This document shows, piece by piece, positions 12,193-22,649 of a DNA stretch of 64,000 nt. The position numbers were made by a program, and so were the translations under genes. The notes below the pieces were generated by a model. It ran no database searches. It was not told the DNA's origin and worked only from the letters and a program-made list of their open reading frames with translations. Location of the stretch: NCBI RefSeq assembly GCF_001649575.2, contig NC_051431.1, forward strand, positions 23,162,389-23,226,388, given 5' to 3'. Positions within the stretch are counted from its first letter, which is position 1; every line of letters starts with the position of its first letter. Origin of the DNA: Kryptolebias marmoratus (taxonomy: Eukaryota > Chordata > Actinopteri > Cyprinodontiformes > Rivulidae).

Positions 12193-13077
12193 AAAAAAAA
12201 TTGGAACAAGTCCAGTCAAGTCAAATTCAAACCCAGTTTAATGTCTTAATGAAAAGCTTTTTTTTCTTGCGCCCACATTAGAATTATGATGCAGTATATT
12301 CTAGTTGTTACAATAGATTGAATCAAATAATGAAGATAATCCTTTATAATTTTTTTTGTACCAACCCAGTTGGCCTACTATGCACGAAGCCCTAACCTGC
12401 TTACTAATATTGTGTGTTGATAACCTCAAAGTATACACATAAGTATATATATGACTTTAATGCCTGACTGCTATACTGATGGATGACAAAGTATGCCATG
12501 CTTTTGTTTTTTATAGTAAACTGTTGAATCCAAAACAGCCTGTTTCTTACAGCAGAGGAGGATACATCATGTTCTGATCCAAGGGCTGGTTCAGACAGAT
12601 TGTCTGCAAGGGATTAGCACTTTTGTCTCCAAGATGTCTGCTGCTTCAGAAATGATCCAACTGCTGTTAACAATTTGTCATAGTTTTATACATTAACTAA
12701 TAAAGGACATATAGAGGTCATGAACACCTGTTTTGCAGAATGTTTTCTGGGATAAAACTGGCAGGATGGGACATGTAGTCACTCTTTGTACTTTACAAGT
12801 GAAGATGTTTGTTTTAGACTGACTTTAGTTTACAAAAAATGAGCGCGTGGCTTCACAAACACAGAAGTATGAATAAAAGAAAAAAAATCTTTCAATTTGA
12901 AAATTACAAAAACAAAGTCTTAGAATAGCAGCAGGATCTGGTGTTTCCACTTCAGCTTCATTATTTCTTCATTAACATTGTGCTTTTCTACATGGGATAG
13001 TTGAAACTTGATTGAAGTTCACTCCTGAAACACTTCAGTCTCCACTTAGTTCCTCCCTGTTTGTTATGGCCTGACAG

Positions 13078-13165
13078 ACATGAGCCTCACACTAAAACTC
13101 AGGCATAAAGGGCAGCGTGTGATATGCATTCCTTCAAGAAAAGCTTGGCCTTTTATTTATTTATT
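13078..13165 (+). repeat. repeat A, 3'-end fragment
   Basis: This reads 'actaaaactcaggcataaag', 'gcagcgtgtgatatgcatt', 'cttcaagaaaagcttggcc'. It parallels the end of the 6.8-7.6 kb copy ('aaactctggcatgaaaagca', 'gtgagtgacatgcattt', 'cttcaaccaatgctagacc'). Confidence 0.55.
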
Positions 13166-13169
13166 TTTT

Positions 13170-14815
13170 GAGTGTTTCTTTTCTGAGTTTCTCCTCAAGC
13201 CTTTGCTTCTTATTAAAGTGCTGCATGTATTGCGGAGCACTGAACAAGAAAGGGACTTTTTTTTTTTTCCTCCTATAGGAACTTGCCTATTTGTTGCACT
13301 CTGGGAAATTGGTTTTCTCTACTTGAGGATGTTGTTTGTCTGAGACTAGCAATACTTTCTGTCTCAACCAAGTTGTTTTCTTCAACATATAATTTAAAAA
13401 AATATGAAAACAATCAATGAGCATGTTTAGTGGACACAAAAACCTGATAGAAAATGTTCGTATTTAGTTTAATTACCAGATTTTGAATTTAACTTCATAT
13501 AGAGTGCTGAGAAGACCAAATGTCTAAACGTTAATCAGTATAGGTCTGTCCGAACACGTACTACATTAGTGATATTCAGATGATAATTATATTACTAGTA
13601 GGAATTATTGAAGGAAAAGTAAAGGAAAGACATTAAGCAAATTATATGCTCTTTATGCCTTCTGATTGATGTTTGACAGTTTACAGCCTGTCTATTTTAC
13701 TATTAGATCATAATGTGTGATGATTTCAAAACAGATGTTAAACATCTGAGTCTATTTATTATCCAGACTGCAGTTACAGCTTCCCATTTATCCGTAGAAG
13801 CTGCTGGAGTTCTCTGAGTCCAGAAAGATCAAAATCTTGACTCTAAAGGAAACATGGAGAACTTCTGCCCACTGTTGTGTTCACATCATCTGATGCTGAT
13901 CCACTTTGTTTTTAACAAACTTACACAACGTGAACAAGACAGACATTAATTTGTCATTAGTCACTGTTGTTGTTCCTACAAATTGCAAATGCCAAAAAGC
14001 CATCATATAAACCTGCCACTTATTCCTGAAGGTAGCAGTCAGCCATTTTATTAAAGCAGGAGTTGACCATGACCAAAAATAATTTAGGGCTTCATCCTTC
14101 TGCATTTCAAGCTTCACTTTGTGTGTAACTGAAGCTCGCAGCAGTGAAAATCGATTTTCTTCCTTATTTAGAAAGTGTCAGAGTCTTATCAGCTGAGAGG
14201 AGAAAAATGTGTGTTTTTGTACAAACAGAATTAATCATCAGAGGTTTGCAGTTCCAACATTTAGAGATGGATCCATGAAGGACCTGCATGTCCAATCACA
14301 AATCACTGGTTAAACACAACCAACTCTGTGATTGGTTGGATTTGTCAGTCTGTTCATAGCTGATAATAAACAGCATATCCATCAGAGAGATTCTAATTAA
14401 AAAGGAAATTTAATGTGTAGAACAGCTTAAAAAGTAAAGATTATGCGGTCTTACTTTGGGTGTTGTCATCTAAACAACTTGTTTTCTTTGTTGTATTGTG
14501 GTATATCTCCATGAGACCATGTCTGAAGGATTCCACTTTATGCAACTCTTAAAGCTTCAACATTTTACAGAATAACTCAGCAAATCAAATGGTCAGTACT
14601 TGAGTATAACTTTAGAGAAAGAAAATAAATAGGTCTGTTCTTAGAAACTGGTAAATCACTTGCTCCTAAGTATTACTGAGGCATACAATATTTTTACATA
14701 GTTCATTAAACAAGTTTTCCACAGTCCAGATACACAAATATCATCTATAAAAGTTGTCTGATCACTGCAAACACTGTTTGTGCTGTGACATACTGAGTTC
14801 ATCAGGCCTTGTATG
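13170..14815. other. non-coding DNA, nothing recognised
   Basis: There are no supportable exons, RNA genes or repeat families. Homopolymer T and A runs occur near 13259 and 13390. Confidence 0.45.
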
Positions 14816-14817
14816 TC

Positions 14818-14849
14818 TATGCATGCAGTGTTTAAACACTGCATGCATA
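14818..14849. repeat. perfect 32-bp palindrome
   Basis: The half-site tatgcatgcagtgttt is followed immediately by its exact reverse complement, with the axis between 14833 and 14834 and no spacer. A GT-rich tract follows at 14851-14868. Such a palindrome can form a cruciform or act as a dimeric protein site. It may also be the fold-back remnant of an element. Confidence 0.9.
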
Positions 14850-14850
14850 T

Positions 14851-14868
14851 TGTGTGTGTGTGTGTGTG
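14851..14868 (+). repeat. (GT)n microsatellite
   Basis: A short alternating GT run of about nine units, directly beside the palindrome. Confidence 0.9.
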
Positions 14869-14999
14869 GTGGGGGTCGTGTGTGTTGTAACTGACAATGT
14901 TTTTCACCGCTGCCTGTTTTGCTCACAGTGCTCCTGTATAAATTTTAATTCTTAAGAGTCATTTCCTCAATAAATAAAAGTCTAAATAAAAAAGTGAGA

Positions 15000-16600
15000 G
15001 AGGCATTTACGTGAGCTTGAAGCTTGATGCTTTTAAAGTGATGCTGTCATCTTTTAGGATGTTTTATGTTATTTTATCAACTTGTTTTTCTCTTTTTTCT
15101 TCAGGTAAGACCTTTTTATTTGAACCATCTCCCTGCTTTTGTCACCTGGAATCACAAAACCTATAGTAAAAGTAGTTTCCTTTATTTCCACTGTCATCAT
15201 TTTTGTCTTCTTTGGAAATATTTTTTTTATTATTACTCTGAGCTTCAAGAAAAGGACATTTGTTAACTTTTCTTTTTTAATTTATGAAAGACATTTAAAA
15301 TGTGTCAATAAAATGCTGGTTTTAACGGAATGTAGGTTCATGTAATGCATACTATTGTCAGAGAGTTTTTTTTTTCTTGGAAATTTAAATTTAATAAAGA
15401 GTTATACAGCAGACATAACGGTTATGGATTGACGGATTATTTTATGTCACAGCGAGGTTTCTAAGAAACCAAGAGCATGTTTGATGTGATTTATTGAAAA
15501 AGAAATGTCATTCTGTTTGTTTATGTTTTTTTTTGTTGTTTATTTTTCTTTTTGTGAATTTATTACATGATTTTAAACAACTTTTCAAATGTTTTTCAAG
15601 ACAAGTTAAGGGCATATTTGTTAATCTTTTGGTAATTTATCTGTTGGAAATATACTTGACAGCTGTGGAAGCGCTCAGACATATGTTGTTAAACTGAAAT
15701 GAAAAGCAGCTTTTCATTAACCTTAGGACACTGAAAACATTTATGTGCTTTTTAGAACATAGAGTTAGTGTCATTAGGTTCACCTTCATGTGACTGGGTG
15801 GGGTTTGGTGATAGCAGCTCACATCTAACTGAAGAAAACAAAACTATTTCACTGTTTTGGTAAACTCTCCTGCATACCACACAATACACATCACAAACTA
15901 CTTCCTGATGAAGAAAATATAACAGCTCCCAGTGTTATTCTAACACCAGTTTAACTTCCTGTCAAGTCATTTTTGTGCACACTGATGACAAGGAGGAACT
16001 TTTGCCACAAGAAAACAATAATAATTAAAAAAAAAAAACTTCTCATAACTTCTTGATTTCAAGATCTCACACATAAACCTGAACAGTGTTTCAGAGTTAA
16101 GATGACAGAATCCCCTCACCACCGGGCACTTGCTGGTAAAGAAAAACAAACTGCATCACTTGCTGACAGACTGACCACATGCTGCTCAACTTTCTGTTGA
16201 AACATGATCATTAAATACTTTTTTTTATTCTGTATCTTAATATAATTATTTTTGATAGTAGCATTGTGTTGTTTGTTTTTCATTACATCATGTGTGCCTG
16301 CATGTGTCCTCTAGTTTTAAGGCCCCCTTCCTGCTGGAATATGACCCCGTTACACTCTTTACAACATATTAGAACGTGACTGGGTTGCAGCAGATTTGGA
16401 AAATCCTCTTTATTGTGAGAACAATCATGGCATTGCTGCAGTCTTAGTGCTCACCAAATAGGTTTCTCCTGCTGTTTTTTACATCCACAGTGCTTTTTAT
16501 GCCTGTCCTGGTAGATTCTCATAGCTTAGACAAGAGACCAGTGTGGCCAGTCCAGCTTTAGATTCTCGATGACCGAGCCACATCAATTAGCGCAGGATCA
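15000..16600. other. AT-rich non-coding DNA
   Basis: T-rich reading frames of 60-68 codons occur, but they follow base composition and lack domains. I see no RNA gene or repeat family here. Confidence 0.45.
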
Positions 16601-16625
16601 CATCATAAAAATGCTGCCATTGTTG

Positions 16626-16680
16626 CCACCATGCTCCCCCCAGGACCACACTATGATGAGTCCTGGGTGGAGCATGGTGG
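16626..16680. repeat. 21-bp stem / 13-base loop hairpin
   Basis: The left arm at 16626-16646 (ccaccatgctcccccc, then aggac) pairs with the right arm at 16660-16680 at 20 of 21 positions. The loop is 16647-16659. The stem is GC-rich in an AT-rich setting. It may be a fold-back repeat core or a structured transcript segment, and the sequence alone does not decide. Confidence 0.85.
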
Positions 16681-16950
16681 ATAAATCACAAACAGCCTTG
16701 CTTTGCACATGCTAAAAACCATCATAGATCTTTTGCAATCTGTCATGCATGAAGATCGTTACATAAAAAGCAACTTGTGGAAATCACGTTTTCACATATT
16801 AAATTAACACATGACATATGTGAAACATATGCAAGACTTGTTTTACAAGTCTTCTATGATATTTTGGAGCATTTTTAACACGTTCCTGTGATGATATTTG
16901 AAAAATATGGCAAATTCATGTGGTATCACTTCTGTCAGCCCGCCCCAGGG

Positions 16951-17072
16951 CAGCTGTGGCTACAATGTAGCTTACCGCCATCAGTGTGTGAATGGGTGAA
17001 TGATTGTAGTGTAAAGCGCTTTGGGGTCCTTGGACTAGATAAAGCGCTATATAAGTGCAAGCCATTTACCAT
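16951..17072 (+). mobile_element. tRNA-SINE, 3' half only
   Basis: This shares long blocks with the SINE at 29.0-29.3 kb: a 'caatgtagcttac' block, 'gccatcagtg.gtgaatg', 'tgtagtgtaa', 'ctttggggtccttggactag', 'aagtgcaagccattt'. The tRNA-like head is missing. Truncation is normal for SINEs. Confidence 0.75.
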
Positions 17073-17074
17073 TT

Positions 17075-19940
17075 ATTTCTGTAAGGGGACCTCATCAACA
17101 CCCTGCAAAGACTATTCACAATGTAGTTGATTGGTTAGCCTTGTAGCAAGCTCATTCAGTATGTTGACTCCATGTTATTTTACAAAAACATGCCCTTCTT
17201 CTTGAAAAAAAATAAAATAATAATAATTAAACATTGTTACAGTTTTTTTAATTTATTTGCATGTTTTCTGCTGCTATACTTAAGTGTTAGTGTGGAGAAT
17301 TAGTTGATGGAATATTATGTACAGATTTAAAGAAATGTTATGTTTATATTAGGTAAATCAGTGATAAAATGTTAGTCCTGTAGCCTCAAGTAATACAGAG
17401 CTGCAACTCTTTTTTTAGTTTGTACAAACTTTTTCTTTTTACTAAATGGAAAACTAATGAAAGTTCTAAATTATGAAGGACACAAATAAATTGATAATAA
17501 ATTGTCAGTGAGAAATATTTCAACTTTTTTTTTAAATGGTTCATTTTCTAAAACCCCTGATGGTTAGAGTTACTGTAAAAGAACTGTAGGAAGAAAAAAA
17601 AGTGACAGATTGTTTTTTTTTTTATTATTTTATTTATATAGATGCACTTTTTCTTTCCCTTTTAACTAAAAAAGTTTCTGCTTGCAGTGTAATTCTATTG
17701 TATATGGGGCTCTTAATGATCAGTGAATACATTTTCTTTCTTCCATATATTTTCAAGTGAGTGAATCTGTGATAACACATGCATTTTCTGAAGAGTAACA
17801 GTCATGAATTGAAGCTGACATTGGCTGAGTTCGATGTCTGTAAGTATTCTCCAGCAGCAGTTGTTCAGCAGGGGTCTTTGAGCTGCTGTCAGAGTTACCT
17901 GCTGAGCTATAAAACTACACTCACACATCCACTTCCATATTGCCAAAGGGCATTCAGCTGCCTGGCATAAAACTCCCCCTACACATCCAACTGACTGCCA
18001 TTACTAGCCTTTAGTCATGGCCAAGGACAAGGAGCACCCTGCCACAGCAGGAGAGTCCAGAATGTGAAGAGTGGGGGGAGCAAAGAGTCGTAATCTGTCC
18101 CAAAGGTGAGATATAAGACTGGCACAGACGGTGGTGTGGTTTCAAAGTGACCATCTGACTCTGAGAGTCTCACTGAGTCCCAGAGGAGAAAAAGAGACAA
18201 TTTATTGGATCGATTTAAAGCTAATGTGTTCTGGTACACGACCCTTTGGTTTGCTGTGATTATCAACCTTATCATTAGTATCTGCTGAGATGTTTAGCTG
18301 GAATTTTGCCAAGAATTAAGATGGCCTTTTTGTTATAGTTAGAAAAATTTACTGTAATCACACTTAACTGAGTTTACTATCTGAAGATTTATCTTTTGTT
18401 TTTCTTTCTGCACTTTGATCCAAACAGGAACAGAATAAATGTGTGTCTGTAGGTTTGCATTTCTCTATGGATCAGTGCATCAACCTGTAATTGTTTCGTG
18501 TAGGTCTCTGAAAGTACAGCTATCTTCTTTTCAAAGTTTCAGAAAATAATAAAAAAAAAATCTCTGACTGATTTCAGGCTGAATTTCCGTTCAAAAACAC
18601 ACATCAGGGGAAAAAGGGGACCCTGGCAGAAAAATGTACTGCAAGTGTGATTTACTAGGGTCTTAGGAGGAAAGTGCGATTCATTTCACTGAACAGCTGT
18701 GAGGTGAAATGTACAGGAGAAAATAAATCTGGATTTGATTAATTTTAACAGTTTCTCTCTTTTGGAGAAGTTGTTCTTCTTTCAACTGTTTCTATGTAAT
18801 AATTTTTAGTCTTTGATAAAATAAAATGAACGAAATGTTGTGAAAAAAAAGAGTAAATACAAAAGGTTGTGATGACATTTTACTGCAGCAAGATAACTGC
18901 TGCACCTTCAGAAGCTTTGTATTATTCTAACGTAGACTTTTTTTATTATTATTAAACTTTCTTTCAAATCAGCTGGGCCTTGAGGTTTCATGATTTTCAG
19001 TTTGTGGAATAAAGAAAACACATTCTCATATCACAAAAAAAATAGCTTCAACATTTTTCAGTCAGAAACTTACAAAAACATCAGACCACTCCTCTGATAC
19101 ACATCAGTTTCACCACGGTATCCAACAGACAAAGGTTCTCTCTAGTTGTTTGAAAGATGCTGAGTCAAACTTTCTTATCAAAGCTTAAACAAAATAAACA
19201 ATAAAAAGGCAAGAGTGAATGAAACACAAAGCTTTTAAATTTAAATTGGGTTTTGACTGCGGTATTATATAAAAGACGTGTATCCAAGAGGAAAATGTTT
19301 TGTGTGCACTATTATTATGAAACTGATTTACATGTAGTAAAGAAAACAAAGAGAACAATTGACGGCTAGAAGGAAAAAAAATATATTAGTTGTGATAAAA
19401 GTTACAGAGCAGAGGTATCTAATGAAACTGAATGAGACATTGCTTCAGGTAAAAAATTCTCACTTCTGTTCTGTCTTCACAATTTATCTGTCACCTCTGG
19501 CTGCAAAACCTGATTTCACTCAGACTTTTCTAATTTCTGCTGCAGTTCACCCTTTTTCAGTTTATAGAATTTCAAATGATTTGCTCAGAGAATATAACCT
19601 GCTGCTGATTTTGATGCATAGTGAAAAGCCAGGAGCTAACTTTACAAGTACAGCTCTGTAACAAAAATAGAGTATATAATGTTACAAAGAACATTGTGTC
19701 AACATCATGTGATAAAGAGAAACATTTGTATGTCACATCCCATACATAAAAGTTTAATTAGATATTTTATTGTTATGATAAAAATGACAATCCTAAGCAT
19801 TAAATAAAAAAAATAGTTTAGGATTTTTGAACTCTAAAGCTCTTCAATGAGATGCTTTTGATTAGAACAGCTCCATCATTGACAAAATGATAAATTGTAC
19901 AGTCCAGATGGAAAGTTATATGTGGATTTGTCATTCACCT
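17075..19940. other. non-coding DNA, nothing firmly recognised
   Basis: About 2.9 kb without a supportable gene. The 18.0-18.3 kb part is less AT-rich and non-repetitive. I note it only as possible unique or conserved sequence. Confidence 0.4.
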
Positions 19941-19945
19941 AAAAG

Positions 19946-20363
19946 TGTCATGATTTCTTGTATTTTTGAGTTTATTCTTAGTTTTGGTTCTTGTTTCGTG
20001 GGTTGCTTTTCTGTTTAAGTTTATTTTGTCTTCCTACTTCTGTCAGTATTCACCTCACCTCTGTCTGCACTTGGTTAATTGTCATGCCCATCTCCACCTG
20101 CTGTAATCACTCACCTGTGCCCACTTTCCATAATCATCCTCTGCTTTAAAACCTGGTCTGCTTCTCCACTTCCCTGCTGGTCCATTGTTGTTTTGTTCAT
20201 GGTTCCACCTTGCCTTGCCATTTTTTTGATTTTTGTTTTAGTTTGTTTTGCTGACACGTCAGCATTTTGTTTTCTAGTTTTGTTAATTTAAACAAATTTT
20301 TATTCATTATTATTATTATGAGTCTGTGCTTTGGGTTCCTCCTGCTTTCCTCCGATCCTGACA
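19946..20363 (+). mobile_element. solo LTR, family B, copy 3, perfect 5-bp TSD
   Basis: This 418-bp element begins TGTCATGATT and ends CGATCCTGACA, flanked by identical aaaag pentamers (19941-19945 and 20364-20368). Internally it has 'gtcatgcccatctccacctg', 'aatcactcacctgtgccca', 'tttaaaacctggtctgc', 'gctgacacgtcagca' and an ATTATTATTATTA run before the end. The same order of blocks appears in the other copies. No gag or pol is adjacent, so this is a solo LTR. It is the clearest copy for defining the family's ends. Confidence 0.85.
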
Positions 20364-20558
20364 AAAAGAAGCAAAACCGTTTTAAAATGAGCTGAAACAC
20401 AGTCAAATGCGGACAAGCGAAACATACGAGGCAGGCAGCTAATGCCCAGAATTTATCAAACAAAAGGTTGGATAACTGTCAGAGTTATCATGTTTAACAG
20501 CTTGTACCTCTACAAGACTTAACAGATCCACCAGCACAGCGCTGCCAACAGATCCAAC

Positions 20559-20980
20559 CGTCACAATCTGAAGTAAAGTTTGGGCCCAAGGATGCAGACT
20601 TTCACAGTGGCCTGAGAAACAGTGATTTAATAATAACAATATACAAAAACATAAAGGCTGGCATGACAGCAAAACTACAAACAACACAAAACACCCAGGA
20701 GGGTATAGAACCACAACAGCAGACTGCTGAAGACAGAAGATGGAAAGACTAAATAGGCAAAGGATGAGGAGGTGAGTGGAGACATCTGTGTTAAACAGGG
20801 AACAGGTGCAGGTAGGACCGAGAAGTAGAAGCTGACTGAGGAAACGTACTGAGAATGGCTGGAAACACAGGGAGGCACAGGAAACAAGCCGAACATGAAG
20901 AAAATACAGAAAACGAACCTCACAGGAAATAAACATGAGCACAAAAATAAACACTGAAAAAAAAAACACAATTTGTGGCA
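20559..20980 (-). mobile_element. solo LTR, family B, copy 4
   Basis: This is a minus-oriented copy of the same family, bounded by identical ccaac pentamers (20554-20558 and 20981-20985). Its first dinucleotide on + reads CG instead of TG, explained by one transition. It ends ...TGGCA. Shared blocks are aaggatgcagactttcac, 'aaggctggcatgacagca' and 'gaggaggtgagtgga'. The 193-codon minus-strand frame crossing it (21020-20439) is hydrophobic and low-complexity, and is a by-product of the A-rich + strand. Confidence 0.7.
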
Positions 20981-21385
20981 CCAACAGATCTATTAGCAAC
21001 ATGGTTTTTAAAAATTTCAACTTAGGAAAACGTTTTTAAAAAAACTTAATTTTTCTTACCAAAAACTTGTTTTTGATTGATTAATCACACTCTTGTACAT
21101 TTAACATTTAAACAAATGTACACACATAAGTGCAAAACACACAATTAAGGAACATTACTATAAATTATTCCTTCTAAAAAAAGAAGAATTTACCAAAGTA
21201 CCTGGTGTTGATCTTGAACTGATTTGACCATGGCAGATTTTGGAATGGGTTTGGAATGTTGCCTTGTGGAGCTGCTAACATTTTGAACTGTCCAAAGTGT
21301 TTTTCACATTTGCTCAGCTGATTCCCAAGCTTGCAAAGATATATTTAATTTTCTTAAACCAGAGCTTTTGTTTCAAGAGCCTTAT

Positions 21386-21608
21386 TTACAACTGCAGAGA
21401 TAGTAGGCTTTCTCTGTACCAATTTCCATCAAATGTAATTGCCTGACCAGCCTCACTGGGGGCATAATGCTGCCTGTTTCGCCACAGTTGAGTAAGTGCA
21501 GAACACTGGGTCCGGGATCCCTCGTCTACAGGACCATTAAATTCCCCCTTCAGTGCCTTCAGTATGACATTGTAGGTCTCATCAGACAATTGTCTGTTTC
21601 CGTGTCCT
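21386..21608 (-). CDS. unidentified possible exon or element-derived ORF
   Basis: The C-terminal half of a 139-codon minus-strand frame has normal amino-acid composition, unlike its surroundings: GHGNRQLSDETYNVILKALK, then a Glu/Gly-rich turn, then SALTQLWRNRQHYAPSEAGQ. A pyrimidine-containing stretch ending gggatgcag precedes 21608 on this strand and could be a 3' splice site, and the frame stops at 21386. The part upstream of that point (to 21805) is Phe/Cys/Thr-rich and looks like intron read-through. I do not recognise the family. It could be a transposon protein fragment or a lone terminal exon. No partner exon is evident. Confidence 0.3.
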
Positions 21609-22124
21609 CTGCATCCCAAAATGGTGCAGGAGAGGGTAAGGATTCTTGAAGTGGTAACAAAGATTCCCTTTTTCAACTTTAAAGAGAGAATATCATAAAC
21701 TGCAAATTTACAAAAGATTGTTTCAAATGAAGTATAAAATGTACAGGCTAATGTACTGTTAAGGAACATAAAGTATGCAAATGAATTCAGCACTTTAGTA
21801 CACATTGTTCATGAAGCTTTTATTTTGTCAGTTTCATATCTATATCAGGCCAAACTAACAACATTTAGTTATTTATCCTACACTGCCACCTCAAATTAGA
21901 CTGAAAAAAACTCTATATTGATAGAAATCAAAGCTTATTCCACTGTCTTAATATAGCAGATATTTCCATGGTACAATATAACAACGTATGCAAATGGAAC
22001 AATATCTTCTGAAATATAAAGCCATAGTTAGACTAGTCATTTGTCTGGTAACATTAGTTAATGTGACTTTTGTTGAGAAGTATTAGCAAAGCAATATATA
22101 TATATTTTTTTTACATTCTCACAT

Positions 22125-22125
22125 T

Positions 22126-22218
<93 letters not shown>
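22125..22218. repeat. (GATA)n microsatellite
   Basis: About 23 tandem units of the tetranucleotide GATA, preceded by a short (TA)n. Its translation produces the SIYL repeats in overlapping minus-strand frames, which are artefacts. Confidence 0.97.
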
Positions 22219-22435
22219 TTCAGGGAGCACAAAGAGACACAAGGGTAACCAGACAGTGTGTGACTGCAATAATGCCCACCTGAGGAAAAACGTAGAAAAG
22301 CAGACTATAAAAACCTCACCTGGTGAGAAGGCAACTAGGAGAGAACTGATCAACAAAGGGGAAGACAGTGATGGTAAGAAAATATAGGAACCAAAACAAC
22401 ACAGGAAAGACCACAAGAGGGCACAAAACATAAAA
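22219..22435 (-). mobile_element. possible degraded LTR family B half
   Basis: The segment has the base order of the family's second half on the minus strand ('cacctgaggaaa', 'aaaacctcacctggtgag', A-rich end) but lacks either terminus. It is bounded by the (GATA)n tract and the MITE that follows. I regard the assignment as weak. Confidence 0.3.
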
Positions 22436-22649
22436 CAGGGCTGGCCAACCCTGGTCTTCAAGGGCCACTATCCTGCATGTTTTACTTGTTTCCCTGCTCC
22501 AACACACCTGATTCAGTAGTTAAATTCCCTATTCATGTTTTGCAGAAGCCCAATAATCATCTATTGATTCAAATCAGGTGTGTTGGAGCAGAGAAGCAAG
22601 TAAAACATGCAGGATGGTGGCACTCAAGGAACAGGGTTGTCTACCCATG
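22436..22649. mobile_element. hAT-type palindromic MITE
   Basis: The element starts CAGGGCTGGCCAACCCTGG and ends in the inverted counterpart CAGGGTTGTCTACCCATG. Long inverted blocks lie inside: 'atcctgcatgttttacttg' and 'ctccaacacacctgatt' on the left pair with 'aatcaggtgtgttggag' and 'caagtaaaacatgcaggat' on the right. CAGGG-type ends are typical of hAT elements. The 8-bp flanks acataaaa and atataaac match at 6 of 8, consistent with an old hAT-type duplication. It has no transposase and relied on an autonomous element. Confidence 0.85.

Noticed and set aside
20439..21020. 193-codon minus-strand ORF, the longest in the window
   Set aside because: It lies over a solo LTR, is extremely rich in Phe/Leu/Cys/Ser and has no domain. 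It comes from an A-rich opposite strand with few stops.
22111..22461. 116-codon ORF with SIYL repeats
   Set aside because: Translation of the (GATA)n microsatellite and adjoining repeat.
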